Assembly: GCF_902506455.1 (NCBI RefSeq)
Contig: NZ_LR733844.1
Location: 1,995,854-2,059,853 of the forward strand
Source of the DNA: Sphingomonas sp. 8AM
GTDB lineage: Bacteria; Pseudomonadota; Alphaproteobacteria; Sphingomonadales; Sphingomonadaceae
Direction: 5' to 3'
DNA: 64,000 nt
Every line of letters begins with the position of its first letter. Positions within the stretch are counted from its first letter, which is position 1. The translations under genes were made by a program, and so were the position numbers. Under the pieces are notes generated by a model. The model saw nothing but the letters and a program-made list of their open reading frames with translations, was not told where the DNA came from and did not search any database. Below are positions 8,468 to 16,958 of the stretch, one piece after another.

Positions 8468-9017
8468 TGTGGTCGTACTCGAGGCTGGCGAGCATCATCT
8501 TGGCCTGTGCGACGGTTGCAGCGCTGTTCGCGATCGTCAGCAGCGTGCCCTCCACCACGATCCCCGCATCCCCTGCGATCGGCGTAAGCCGCCCCAGCGT
8601 CCGCCCGAGTTCGTCGTCATAGTCGCTGAGCAGGTCCGGCTGCGAGCGGCTGACGTCGAATTGCGAGGCGAAGATGTAGCGGGCGGTGCCGTCGAGCGCC
8701 CGCAGCCGCGACATATAAAGCAGGTTGACGAACGGCGTCCCATCCTTGCGAAAGTTGACGATCGAGGTGCGGACATTCTCCTGCCGCGGGTTGCCCAGGA
8801 ACTCGCGCAATCGCGAACGCGGCTCCTCGTTGGCGGCCGACCGCTGCAACATCCGGCAGTTGCGCCCAACGACATCCTCCGGCGCATAACCGGTCAGCGC
8901 GCTGAAACGGTCGCTGACCGCGAGCAGGTGGTTGTCGTCATCGGCGGTCGCGATCGCCAGCGCCACCCGCGACAGCCGCAGATACTCGCGCAACGCAGGA
9001 GGAAGTTCGGGGGTCAC
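8460..9017 (-). CDS. Short LOV-domain blue-light photoreceptor
   Basis: A 185-residue protein starting at GTG 9017. Residues about 18-125 form a LOV-type PAS domain: GRNCRMLQ holds the adduct-forming cysteine C54 with flavin-contact R55 and Q58, N88 and N98 flank the NFRKDGTPFVNLL strand, and Q119 sits in FASQFDVS, where the signalling glutamine is expected. A C-terminal helical tail (about 128-180) could be the output element. No effector domain is attached, so it must signal in trans, most likely to the HWE kinase whose gene it overlaps by 8 bases. All residues needed for FMN photochemistry are present. Confidence 0.87.
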   Translation of the reverse strand: MTPELPPALREYLRLSRVALAIATADDDNHLLAVSDRFSALTGYAPEDVVGRNCRMLQRSAANEEPRSRLREFLGNPRQENVRTSIVNFRKDGTPFVNLLYMSRLRALDGTARYIFASQFDVSRSQPDLLSDYDDELGRTLGRLTPIAGDAGIVVEGTLLTIANSAATVAQAKMMLASLEYDHSA

Positions 9018-9130
9018 GCATACTCCGATCCGGACGATCTAAATCTGGATTACGCCCGAAGGCGTCCCCTCTACAACCGTCTTCGCTCGCCCGAGTGCCC
9101 CGCAACCGGGCGATGCCTGTTGCCGGGCTA

Positions 9131-10543
9131 TCAACACTCCACCACGTTCACCGCCAACCCGCCAAGGCTGGTCTCCTTATACTGCGTCCGCATGTCCTCG
9201 CCGGTCTGGCGCATCGTCTCGATCACCGCGTCGAGGCTGACGACATGGCTGCCGTCGCCGCGCAGCGCCAGATAGGCAGCGTTGATCGCCTTGACCGCGC
9301 CCATCGTGTTGCGCTCGATACACGGGATCTGCACCAGCCCGCCGATCGGATCGCAGGTGAGCCCGAGATTGTGCTCCATGCCGATCTCGGCGGCATTCTC
9401 GATCTGCCGATTGCTGCCCCCGAGCGCCGCCGCCAGCGCCCCCGCCGCCATCGAGCAGGCGACCCCGACCTCGCCCTGGCACCCCATTTCCGCCGCCGAG
9501 ATCGAGGCGCGCTTCTTGTAGAGCATCCCGATCGCCGCCGCGGTGTAGAGGAAGCACCGCACGCCCTGCTGCCGCACCGGCGCGGGCTTGGTCTGCGCGA
9601 CCAGCGTCTCGTAGAAGCGCAGCACCGCCGGCAGCACCCCCGCCGCGCCATTGGTCGGCGCAGTGACGACGCGCCCGCCGGCGGCATTTTCCTCATTGAC
9701 CGCCAGCGCCCACAGGCTGACCCATTCGAACACCTCCGCCGGGTTGCGGCCCGGCGTGTTGCCGGTCAGCGCCTGCTCCAGCGCGCGCGCGCGCCGGCGC
9801 ACCTTCAGCCCGCCGGGCAGCAGCCCGTCCTGCGCGATACCGCGATCGATGCAGGCGTTCATTGCCGCGTGCACGGCGTCGAGGAACGCATCTGCCTCCG
9901 CGCCGCTGCGCCACGCTTCCTCGTTGGCGCGGACCAGTTGCGCGATCGTCAGCCCGGTCGCATCGCCCAGCGCCAGCAGTTCGGCGCTCGACGAGAAGGA
10001 ATGCCGCACCGCGATATTCTCCGCCGCGACCGGCGCGCCCTTGCGCAGGATCGCACCGCCGCCAATCGAGAAATAGGTCTCGGCATAGCCGGTCCCGTCC
10101 GCCAGCCGCGCGGTGAAGCTGATGCCATTGGGATGTTCGGGCAGGAAGTCGCGCGGATGGAAGACGATGTCCGCCGCCTCGGCGAACGGGATCGTACGCG
10201 CGCCCGCCAGCCGCAGTCGCGAGGTCTCGCGGATCGTCGCCAGTATCGCGGGCGCTCCATCCGGGTCGATGCGCTCCGGCTCCCACCCCGCCAACCCGAG
10301 GATCGCCGCGGTATCGGTGGCATGGCCGCGCCCGGTCAGCGCCAGCGAGCCGTACAGGTCGCAGCGCACCGCGACCACGTCCTGCGCCAGCCCGACCGCC
10401 CGCTGCGCGAAGTCGAACGCCGCACGCATCGGCCCGACGGTGTGCGAGCTGGACGGCCCGACACCAATCGTGAACAATTCGGCCACGCTGATCGGGCGGG
10501 TCGCGCAGCGATCGAGCGGCTTGTGGGTCGTGTCGGCGTGCAT
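9131..10543 (-). CDS. sdaA: L-serine ammonia-lyase (single-chain, iron-sulfur)
   Basis: A 470-residue enzyme deaminating L-serine to pyruvate and ammonia. The N-terminal domain ([15 protein letters not shown]) and the catalytic domain with iron-sulfur cysteines ([23 protein letters not shown]) are both present in one chain. The last residue is cysteine (NVVEC), as in type 2 enzymes where the tail reaches the cluster. The ATG at 10543 is chosen because the sequence upstream is riboswitch RNA rather than coding. Expression is probably controlled by the tandem glycine riboswitch in its leader, linking serine breakdown to glycine level. It is divergent from the TetR gene. Confidence 0.95.
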   Translation of the reverse strand: MHADTTHKPLDRCATRPISVAELFTIGVGPSSSHTVGPMRAAFDFAQRAVGLAQDVVAVRCDLYGSLALTGRGHATDTAAILGLAGWEPERIDPDGAPAILATIRETSRLRLAGARTIPFAEAADIVFHPRDFLPEHPNGISFTARLADGTGYAETYFSIGGGAILRKGAPVAAENIAVRHSFSSSAELLALGDATGLTIAQLVRANEEAWRSGAEADAFLDAVHAAMNACIDRGIAQDGLLPGGLKVRRRARALEQALTGNTPGRNPAEVFEWVSLWALAVNEENAAGGRVVTAPTNGAAGVLPAVLRFYETLVAQTKPAPVRQQGVRCFLYTAAAIGMLYKKRASISAAEMGCQGEVGVACSMAAGALAAALGGSNRQIENAAEIGMEHNLGLTCDPIGGLVQIPCIERNTMGAVKAINAAYLALRGDGSHVVSLDAVIETMRQTGEDMRTQYKETSLGGLAVNVVEC

Positions 10544-10582
10544 GTGCTCTCCCCGGACGCCGCGCGCGGCGCCATCATGCCC

Positions 10583-10745
10583 CATCTGTCCCTTGCGCCT
10601 GAGATCGCTATCCCGTCGGCGGACGCCAGGAGGACTGCCCCTCGCGCCTCTCTCCAGATGTCCGTCGTCGATCTGGTCCTTCTGCCTGAGAGTTTCCGGG
10701 GCGGTTGCTCCTTCGGCGCCGGGCGTCACCCGGTCTCTCCCAAAT
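10583..10745 (-). promoter_or_regulatory. Tandem glycine riboswitch in the sdaA leader
   Basis: Read on the minus strand, aptamer 1 (about 10745-10670) has GGGAGAGACC, then GCCGAAGGAGCAA, then CTCTCAGGCAGAAGGAC. Aptamer 2 (about 10655-10583) has GGAGAGAGGCG, a looser GCCGACGGGATAGC, then ATCTCAGGCGCAAGGGACAGA. These are the conserved blocks of the glycine aptamer, present twice with a short linker, about 40 bases before the sdaA start. Aptamer 2 is the less canonical one. Confidence 0.92.
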
Positions 10746-10791
10746 CGACCGGGACGGTATCGGGGAGCGCAGGGGGCCGGTCAAGCGCCCC

Positions 10792-10831
10792 TCGACGGCG
10801 CGGGTCGGCATCATTATATACCGGCCGTTAT
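10792..10831 (+). promoter_or_regulatory. tetR promoter with overlapping operator
   Basis: TCGACG at 10792, 17 bases, then TATATA at 10815; the near-palindrome ATACCGGCCGTTAT (10818-10831) covers the end of the -10 and the start codon. No ribosome binding site is present and the expected transcript start lies at the ATG, so the mRNA is probably leaderless and self-repressed. Confidence 0.5.
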
Positions 10832-11453
10832 GGAATCGATCACCACCGCCGACGCCCCTGCCCCCACCCGGGGGCGTCCGCGCGAATTCTGCCCCGACGC
10901 CGCGCTCACCGCGGCGCTCGGCGTGTTCTGGGCCAAGGGCTATGACGGCGCGTCGATGGCGGATCTGACCGCCGCGATGGGCATCACCAAGCCCAGCCTC
11001 TACGCTGCGTTCGGCAACAAGGAACAGCTCTTCCATCAGGCGCTCGACCGCTACGAGGCGGAGAAGCTGGCCTATACCCGCGAGGCGCTGAAGCAGCCGA
11101 CCGCACGCGCGGTGGCGGAGCATTTCATGCGCGGCGCGGTCGCGGCGCAGACCAGCACGTGCGATCCCAAGGGCTGCATGGGCGTGGTGAGCGCCAGCGC
11201 GTGTGGCGCGGAGGGCGATTCGATCAAGGCGCACATCATGCAGCGCCGGCAATCCTCGAACGCCGCGCTGGTCGCGCGCTTCGAGCAGGCGCGGCAGGAT
11301 GGCGACCTGCCGCAGCACCTCGATCCGCAGGGGCTCGCTTTTTACCTCTATGCGATCCTGCAGGGGATGGCGGTGCTCGCCACCTCCGGCGCGACCCGCG
11401 ACGATCTCGACGGCGTGGTGACGATTGCGCTGTCGATGTGGCCGACAAGCTGA
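10830..11453 (+). CDS. TetR/AcrR-family transcriptional regulator
   Basis: A 207-residue protein. Residues about 18-65 are the TetR DNA-binding domain (GVFWAKGYDGASMADLTAAM followed by GITKPSLYAAFGNKEQLF); the rest is a helical ligand/dimer domain with a CDPKGCMG stretch typical of a TetR subgroup that often controls oxidoreductase or efflux genes. ATG 10830 is chosen because it directly precedes the conserved region. Palindromes of the form ACC-N4-GGT lie at its own start and before the next gene, which suggests autoregulation and control of the gene at 11718. Confidence 0.9.
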   Translation: MESITTADAPAPTRGRPREFCPDAALTAALGVFWAKGYDGASMADLTAAMGITKPSLYAAFGNKEQLFHQALDRYEAEKLAYTREALKQPTARAVAEHFMRGAVAAQTSTCDPKGCMGVVSASACGAEGDSIKAHIMQRRQSSNAALVARFEQARQDGDLPQHLDPQGLAFYLYAILQGMAVLATSGATRDDLDGVVTIALSMWPTS

Positions 11454-11466
11454 CGGTAAAATAAAT

Positions 11467-11526
11467 TACCGATCGGTACACAAAGCCGTTGACGGGCGTT
11501 CGGACGCTTTATATACCACGCGGTAT
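11467..11526 (+). promoter_or_regulatory. Second promoter/operator block, probable TetR target
   Basis: Perfect palindrome TACCGATCGGTA (11467-11478), -35 TTGACG (11489-11494), TATATA at 11510, and perfect palindrome ATACCACGCGGTAT (11513-11526). The block closely resembles the tetR start region, including the following TATGGAAT. Here the ATG is followed at once by a stop (ATG GAA TGA), and a stem of ATGAGGAG arms lies at 11530-11557 in the leader. Confidence 0.5.
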
Positions 11527-11717
11527 GGAATGAGGAGCCAGCGCGGTTCCTCCTCATCGCAGGAGCCGCTCATGGATCCTCGTTGCTTCGTTCGTACCGG
11601 CGCGTCGTGAGAGGCGCGCGACCCGCCCGTTCTTTGTTTGCCACCTGCCAGCGCTCCCACCCGTCGTCCGCGACGCCGGGAACGGCTGCGCCCGTCCGTT
11701 TCCAAGGGAGTTCGCCC

Positions 11718-12125
11718 ATGGCCTATCTGATGCTCGACGACGATCGCTCGGTTGTCACCACCGCCCCCCTCCCCGCCGCCATCACGCCGTGCGCCGATCC
11801 GCTGCCGACTGACGCGCCCGCGCGGCTCAGCGCGCTCGAATGGTCGGTGGTGGCGCTGGCGCGCAAGGACCGGCTGTGGTCGCTCGACAAGCCCGGCCGG
11901 ATCGCCAGGGCGATGTCGGTGCTCTTCAAGCCGCCGCACAACCACATGCTCGCCGACGATCGGCTCGAGGCGCTGCGCCGCATCGCGGTGCTCGGCTGGC
12001 ACTATGGCTATACGATCCCGACCGACGAGCTGAAGCGCTTCCTCCGCGCCGGCTTCTCGCCCGCGCAATACGAGTTGATGATGGACAGCATCGGCGTCGC
12101 CAGACTGCGTAGCGCGCAACGGTGA
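11718..12125 (+). CDS. Conserved hypothetical protein
   Basis: A 135-residue soluble protein with an AGGGAG ribosome binding site 7 bases before the ATG. No domain is recognised. Residues 40-135 look like a compact helical fold (SALEWSVVALARKDRLWSLD, then RLEALRRIAVLGWHYGYTIP), and the N-terminal 35 residues are proline- and threonine-rich. There is no signal peptide or membrane segment. A promoter with TetR-type palindromes lies 190-250 bases upstream, so the gene is likely controlled by the preceding regulator. Function unknown. Confidence 0.75.
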   Translation: MAYLMLDDDRSVVTTAPLPAAITPCADPLPTDAPARLSALEWSVVALARKDRLWSLDKPGRIARAMSVLFKPPHNHMLADDRLEALRRIAVLGWHYGYTIPTDELKRFLRAGFSPAQYELMMDSIGVARLRSAQR

Positions 12126-12131
12126 CCGGCC

Positions 12132-12208
12132 CGTCATTGCGAGCGTAGCGCGGCAATCCAGGGCGTCCTGATCCGGCCCTGGATTGCTTCGCTACGCTCG
12201 CAATGACG
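12132..12208. repeat. Interspersed palindromic repeat, copy 2
   Basis: A 77-bp element with arms CGTCATTGCGAGCGTAGCG and CGCTACGCTCGCAATGACG around a second inverted pair (CAATCCAGGG / CCCTGGATTG). It fills the gap between two convergent genes. Confidence 0.9.
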
Positions 12209-12210
12209 GT

Positions 12211-13461
12211 TTACCCGATCAACAACCTCACCCCCAGCGCCGCGACCAGCGCGGGGATCATCGTCGCCGCACCGACCCTCAGGAACCGCCAGAACCCGAC
12301 ATCCTCGCCCTCGCGCCGGATCGCCTGCAACCACAGGATCGTCGCGAGGCTCCCGGTGATCGACAGGTTCGGCCCCAGATCGACCCCGATCAGCAGCGCA
12401 TCGACGATCACCCGCGGCGGCTGCGCCTGCGCCACCGCGGTGCTCGCGATCAGCCCGGCGGGCAGGTTGTTCATCAGGTTCGACCCGAAGGCGAGGATCG
12501 TCCCGCTCCACGCCGCGCCGCGCACCGGGTCCGCCGCCAGCCCACGCAGCCCGTCCGCCACCCACGCGATCACGCCGGTGCGATCGAGCGCCTCGACCAG
12601 CACGAACAGCCCCGCGACCAGCGGCAGCACGCTCCACGACACCGCCCGCACCGTCGCGAGCGGCGAGCGCCGCACCAGCGCCGCCACCCCCAGCATCGTC
12701 GCCACGCCGGCGATACAGGTCGGCAATCCCAGCGGCCGGTCGAGCGCCGAGACGACCAGCAACAGCAACGCCGTCGCCGCAATCCCCGCCAGCGCCGCCT
12801 TGCCCGCCACACTCAGCGGCTCGCGCATCACCGCCGCCTCGCACGTCCCCCGCAGCCGCGCGCGCTCGACGTAGCGCAAGGCAAGGAACGTCACGACGAT
12901 CGCCGCCACCGACGGCAGTGCGAACGACGCGAACCACGCCCCCAGCGGCGGCATCCTGCCCCCGTACAACACCAGGTTCGCGGGGTTCGAGATCGGCAGC
13001 ACGAAGCTCGCCGCATTGGCGATCAGCGCGCAGACGAACAGCAACGGCAGCGGCTCGGCCTTCGCCTTGCGCGCGGCGGCATAAACCGCCGGGGTCAGCA
13101 CCACCGCGGTCGCGTCGTTCGACAGGAAGGTCGTCGTCACCACACCCGTCGCATAGACCAGCAGGAACAGCCGCGTCGGCGAGCCCCCGGCATGGCCGAC
13201 CGCGGTCGCCGCCACCCAGTCGAACAGCCCCTGCTCACGCGCGGTCTCGCTCAACAGCATCATGCCGATCAGGAACAGATAGACGTCGCCGCCCTTCGCC
13301 ACCGCCCCCAGCGCGTCGCCGGGGCTGACCAGCCCGAACAGCAGCAACGCCCCCGCTCCCGCCACCGCCCAGATCGCCTCCGGCCAGCGGAACGGTCGCG
13401 CGATCACCCCCGCGGTTGCGGCGGCACAAATCCCCCAGGTCGCACCCGTGGCAAGGATCAT
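12211..13461 (-). CDS. ArsB/NhaD-type anion or arsenite permease
   Basis: A 416-residue integral membrane protein with about 11-12 hydrophobic segments. The family signature occurs in both halves: TFLSNDATAVVLTPAVYAAA with ANAASFVLPISNPANLV, and LAFGSNLMNNLPAGLIAS with GVDLGPNLSITGSLATI. These inverted-repeat hairpins are typical of the ArsB/SLC13-like ion transporter superfamily. In such proteins the substrate is often arsenite, but there is no arsR, arsC or arsH nearby, so the substrate stays open. The MFS gene upstream is on the same strand 70 bases away and may be co-transcribed. Confidence 0.85.
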   Translation of the reverse strand: MILATGATWGICAAATAGVIARPFRWPEAIWAVAGAGALLLFGLVSPGDALGAVAKGGDVYLFLIGMMLLSETAREQGLFDWVAATAVGHAGGSPTRLFLLVYATGVVTTTFLSNDATAVVLTPAVYAAARKAKAEPLPLLFVCALIANAASFVLPISNPANLVLYGGRMPPLGAWFASFALPSVAAIVVTFLALRYVERARLRGTCEAAVMREPLSVAGKAALAGIAATALLLLVVSALDRPLGLPTCIAGVATMLGVAALVRRSPLATVRAVSWSVLPLVAGLFVLVEALDRTGVIAWVADGLRGLAADPVRGAAWSGTILAFGSNLMNNLPAGLIASTAVAQAQPPRVIVDALLIGVDLGPNLSITGSLATILWLQAIRREGEDVGFWRFLRVGAATMIPALVAALGVRLLIG

Positions 13462-13531
13462 CGCGAACGGCCGGACAGCATCATCATACCGCCCCCCTGC
13501 CCCAGCGCACGCCGCTTCACCAGCACCCGCA

Positions 13532-14800
13532 TCACGCCTGCGCCGTCGCGCACGCCTCGCGCACCACGCCCGCGAACACGACCCACAACGCCACGCTGAT
13601 CAATGCGAAGCTGCCCAGCACATAGAAAGCAATGTGATAGCCGAGTTCCTGCGCCAGCCACCCGCCGATCGCCGGGCTCAGCGACGCGCCGACGCCCTGC
13701 ACCGTCATCACCGCGCCCTGCCCGACATTGACCCGCCCGGTGCCGTTCAACAGGCACGCGACCAGCCCCGGCACCGCGACGCTCTGCAACCCCGCGCCGA
13801 TCCCGTCGAGCGCCTGCACCGGCCACACGCCCCAATGTTCGATAAACGTCCCCGCCAGCGCGCCGCGCAGCGGCAGCGCCGCGAACGAGATCAGCAGCAC
13901 CAGCCAGTATCCGCGCCCCGCCGACATCCGCGTCGCGATCAGCGAAGCGACGATCATCACCGCTTGCGCCACCACCACGGTCTCGGCGGTGAAGATCGCA
14001 GCATTGCCCTTCCCCGCGCCGACCACCGCCAGCCCGTACAGCGGCAGCATCGCACCGTTGCCGAGATGGAAACACGCCAGCGCGGCGGCGAGTACCAGCA
14101 TCGGCTTGTTGCGGAGCAGCGCACGAAAACCTTCGGCCTGCCCGCCCTCCGCGTCCTCGTCATCGCCTTTTTCCAGCCCGCGCGCCGCACGATGGTCGAT
14201 CGCTTTCTCCGGGATCATCAGCACGCTGGTGATCGCCAGCACCCCGAACACCGCGGCGAGATAGAAGATCGCCGGCATCCCGAACCGCCAGCCGAGATAG
14301 CCGGACAGCCCCGCGCCGATCATGTTGCCGGCATGGTTCCACGCCTGATTGCGCCCGTTCTGCGCGTTGAAGCCTCGCTGGCGGACGATCCCCAGCGTCA
14401 TGCCCGTCACCGCCGGGCCGATCGCCGCACCGGCGATCGCGGTTGCGACCTGGCTGACCGTCACCACCCAGCCGGCCTGCGAGAACAGGATCAGGAACGA
14501 CGCCAGCACCGTGCAGATGCCGGTGACGATCACCACCAGCCGCTTCTTCTCGGTATGGTCGATGAACGCGCCGGCCGGAACGGTCATCAACATGCCCGCA
14601 ACCCCGCCGGCGGTCATCACCGACCCGATCGGCCCCGCGGTCCAGCCGCGCTGCTGAAGGAACACGCCCAGAAACGGGCCGATCCCTGCCTGCATGTCCG
14701 CCATGAAGAAGTTGAGCGCCTCCAGCGGGCGCGTCGCGCGCTCCCGCTCGTCGTCACGCGACGGTGAAGCTCCACTAGGCGTGTCCGCCACCGTCGCCAT
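13532..14800 (-). CDS. Major facilitator superfamily transporter
   Basis: A 422-residue protein with 12 predicted membrane segments after a charged 30-residue N-terminal tail. The MFS loop between helices 2 and 3 appears as GAFIDHTEKKRLVV, and a long charged central loop (EKGDDEDAEGGQAEG) separates the two six-helix halves. The substrate is unknown. The ATG at 14800 is kept because it gives the whole tail; a later start would lose part of it. It reads towards the ArsB-like permease on the same strand. Confidence 0.88.
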   Translation of the reverse strand: MATVADTPSGASPSRDDERERATRPLEALNFFMADMQAGIGPFLGVFLQQRGWTAGPIGSVMTAGGVAGMLMTVPAGAFIDHTEKKRLVVIVTGICTVLASFLILFSQAGWVVTVSQVATAIAGAAIGPAVTGMTLGIVRQRGFNAQNGRNQAWNHAGNMIGAGLSGYLGWRFGMPAIFYLAAVFGVLAITSVLMIPEKAIDHRAARGLEKGDDEDAEGGQAEGFRALLRNKPMLVLAAALACFHLGNGAMLPLYGLAVVGAGKGNAAIFTAETVVVAQAVMIVASLIATRMSAGRGYWLVLLISFAALPLRGALAGTFIEHWGVWPVQALDGIGAGLQSVAVPGLVACLLNGTGRVNVGQGAVMTVQGVGASLSPAIGGWLAQELGYHIAFYVLGSFALISVALWVVFAGVVREACATAQA

Positions 14801-14974
14801 GGTCCGCGCTCCTCCATCGTTCGCGCGCCCAACCCGGCAACAGTTCGAAATATCCCGGTGAAACCTGATTTATATTGCTGACCGGCATTCAGAAGCCGGC
14901 TCGTCACCCCGGCGAGGGCGGGGTCTAGTGGAGGACGCTGATGAAGCGTGCTCCGCGCTTCGTACCAATCGCCC

Positions 14975-15200
14975 GTCACCCCGGACCCTTCGGCAGGCTC
15001 AGGACAGGCTTGATCGAGGCCGGCTTCTTACCGCCGCCGCAGGAAGATACGACACCCTTCCGCCGTCATTGCGAGCGCAGCGAAGCAATCCAGTGCCGGA
15101 CCACGACGCCCTGGATTGCTTCGCTACGCTCGCAATGACAAAAAAAGCCGGACCCGGATCAAGCCTGTCCTGAGCCTGCCCCGAAGGGTCCGGGATGACC
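14975..15200. repeat. Nested inverted repeats between the MFS and deaminase genes
   Basis: The gap 14801-15234 has no gene. Outer arms of about 50 bp (14975-15025 and 15148-15200) share CGGACCCTTCGG and CAGGCTCAGGACAGGCTTGA in opposite orientation. They enclose a full copy of the interspersed palindromic repeat (15064-15139, ending in an A-run). Two repeat families have thus combined, one inside the other. Confidence 0.85.
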
Positions 15201-15234
15201 ACATCGGCCAAGCGGCGGGGTACGTTATCCCGCT

Positions 15235-15726
15235 CTACAGGTTCGCCTGCTCCTCCTCCGGCAGCTCGGCGTCGGGCGGATAGTAGAGCGACGCACATTC
15301 CTCGCGCAGGCACCCGCCCTCGATCACGATGTCATCGCGATAGGCGTCCGCGATGAACGACAGCGTATCGATGTGCCTGTCCTCGAAATACATCTCGTGA
15401 ACGTCATCGCGCCCGGCGCCATAGACGACGCGCCCGACCTTCGACCAGATCGACGCCATCGTGCACATCCCGCACGGTTGCAGCGTCGAATAGAGCGTCG
15501 CGTCGCGCAGCTCCAGTTCGCCCTCCGCCTCGCAGCCGCGCCGGATCGCCATCATCTCGGCATGTGCGGTGGCATCGGGCAGTTCGTGGGTCTGGTTGCG
15601 CTCGGCGGCGATCACCCGCCCGCCGCGCACGATCACCGCTCCCAGCGGCGAGGTGGAAGGGTCGCTTCCCTTGGACCGCGCGACCTTGATCGCCTCGCGC
15701 ATCCAGCGTTCGTCATCCTGTGTCAT
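15235..15726 (-). CDS. Cytidine/deoxycytidylate-type nucleoside deaminase
   Basis: A 163-residue zinc enzyme of the CDA superfamily. Zinc and proton-shuttle residues are H55 and E57 (TAHAEMMAI) with C85 and C88 (TLQPCGMCTM), the spacing found in guanine and tRNA-adenosine deaminase relatives. The ATG at 15726 is chosen since upstream sequence is not family-like. The acidic C-terminal extension (YYPPDAELPEEEQ) resembles those of guanine-deaminase-like members. It probably deaminates a free purine or pyrimidine; the exact base is not known. Confidence 0.88.
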   Translation of the reverse strand: MTQDDERWMREAIKVARSKGSDPSTSPLGAVIVRGGRVIAAERNQTHELPDATAHAEMMAIRRGCEAEGELELRDATLYSTLQPCGMCTMASIWSKVGRVVYGAGRDDVHEMYFEDRHIDTLSFIADAYRDDIVIEGGCLREECASLYYPPDAELPEEEQANL

Positions 15727-15826
15727 CGCCGCTGAACGCCGCATCATGCGATCGGGTGCCGTCGTCCGCACCCTTTCGCGGCGCGCAACGGTTGAAGGCA
15801 CGGGCACCAATCGCACGGGATATTCT

Positions 15827-16816
15827 ATGGCCACCGCTCCCACCTGTGACATCGCGCTGGTGCTGAGCGGCGGCAACGCGCTGGGCGCGTATCAGGCCGG
15901 CGCATATCAGGCGCTCGACGACGCCGGGATCGTCCCCGACCGGATCGTTGGCACCTCGATTGGCGCGATCAACGGTGCACTGATCGCCGGCAACGCACCC
16001 GCCGACCGCCTGCCGCGGCTCGCCGATTTCTGGCGACCCGCGCCCGCTGCCGCCGCCGACTGGCTGGCGATCCCGGATGACTGGCGACGAACGGGCGAGG
16101 TGCTCGGCACAATGCTCCGCGGCCGCGCGGGCATGTTCTCGCCGCCCGGCGCGACGCTGCCCGGCGGGCGCCCTGCGCTTTACGATACCGCGCCGCTGAT
16201 GCGCACGCTCGCGCAGTCGATCGATTTCGACCGGCTCAACACCGGCGCGATCCGCTACACGGCCACCGCGGTCGATCTCGACACCGGCTGCGACGCGACC
16301 TTCGACACCGCCGCGCTGCGCGTCACCCCCGCGCATATCTGCGCCAGCGGCTCGCTCCCGCCCGGCTTCCCGCCGGTCACCATCGATGGCGTCCGCTATG
16401 TCGACGGCGGCCTGTCGGCGAACCTGCCGCTCGACCCGTTGCTCTCGGACCCCGGCGACCGCCCCCTATGGTGCATCGCCATCGACCTGCTCCCGCTCGC
16501 CGCGCACAACCCCGCGACACTTGGGGCGATGGCCGAACGCGCCCAGGACCTCACCTTCGCGATCCAGTCCCGCCGCAGCATCACGCGGTGGCGGGAACGC
16601 TACGCCACCGATCCCGCGTTCGCGGAGCGCGCGGTGACGCTCAGCCCGCTAACCTACGCCGACCAGCAGCCGGAAGTGGCGGGCAAGGCGATGGACTTCT
16701 CCCCCGCCTCGGTGCGCCGCCGCTGGGACGCCGGCCATCGCGACGCCAGCGCGCTCGTCGCCCGCTGGGGGCAAGGCGCGCTCCCGATCGGCGAACGCGG
16801 CCTGCATCTCGGCTAA
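15827..16816 (+). CDS. Patatin-like phospholipase
   Basis: A 329-residue serine acyl hydrolase. The oxyanion loop is LSGGNALGAYQAG (residues 13-25), the nucleophile elbow is GTSIGA with S44, and the dyad aspartate is in YVDGGLSANLPL. No signal peptide is present, so it probably acts in the cytoplasm or on the inner membrane face. The C-terminal half has a run of charged helices (QSRRSITRWRERY) as in the bacterial patatin subgroup with a DUF3734-like tail. It is transcribed divergently from the deaminase, with about 100 bases between the start codons. Confidence 0.9.
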   Translation: MATAPTCDIALVLSGGNALGAYQAGAYQALDDAGIVPDRIVGTSIGAINGALIAGNAPADRLPRLADFWRPAPAAAADWLAIPDDWRRTGEVLGTMLRGRAGMFSPPGATLPGGRPALYDTAPLMRTLAQSIDFDRLNTGAIRYTATAVDLDTGCDATFDTAALRVTPAHICASGSLPPGFPPVTIDGVRYVDGGLSANLPLDPLLSDPGDRPLWCIAIDLLPLAAHNPATLGAMAERAQDLTFAIQSRRSITRWRERYATDPAFAERAVTLSPLTYADQQPEVAGKAMDFSPASVRRRWDAGHRDASALVARWGQGALPIGERGLHLG

Positions 16817-16859
16817 CGACGATCGACGCCACTGACCCAAGTTCCCCCAGCAGCAGTCT

Positions 16860-16936
16860 CGTCATTGCGAGCGTAGCGAAGCAATCCAGAGCCGGACCAG
16901 GACGCGCTGGATTGCTTCGCTACGCTCGCAATGACG
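16860..16936. repeat. Interspersed palindromic repeat, copy 4
   Basis: A 77-bp near-perfect element (CGTCATTGCGAGCGTAGCG ... CGCTACGCTCGCAATGACG) lying between convergent genes. Confidence 0.9.
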
Positions 16937-16958
16937 AAGCGGCGGATCAACGAACCAC

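Noticed and set aside
6542..8587. Long plus-strand open frame opposite the CheB/CheR kinase gene
   Set aside because: Arg/Ala/His-rich translation without family motifs; it is the antisense shadow of a clearly conserved gene in high-GC DNA.
14928..15173. Small open frames giving peptides such as HCERSEAIQ and PWIASLRSQ
   Set aside because: Translation products of the palindromic repeats; they recur at each copy and are not proteins.
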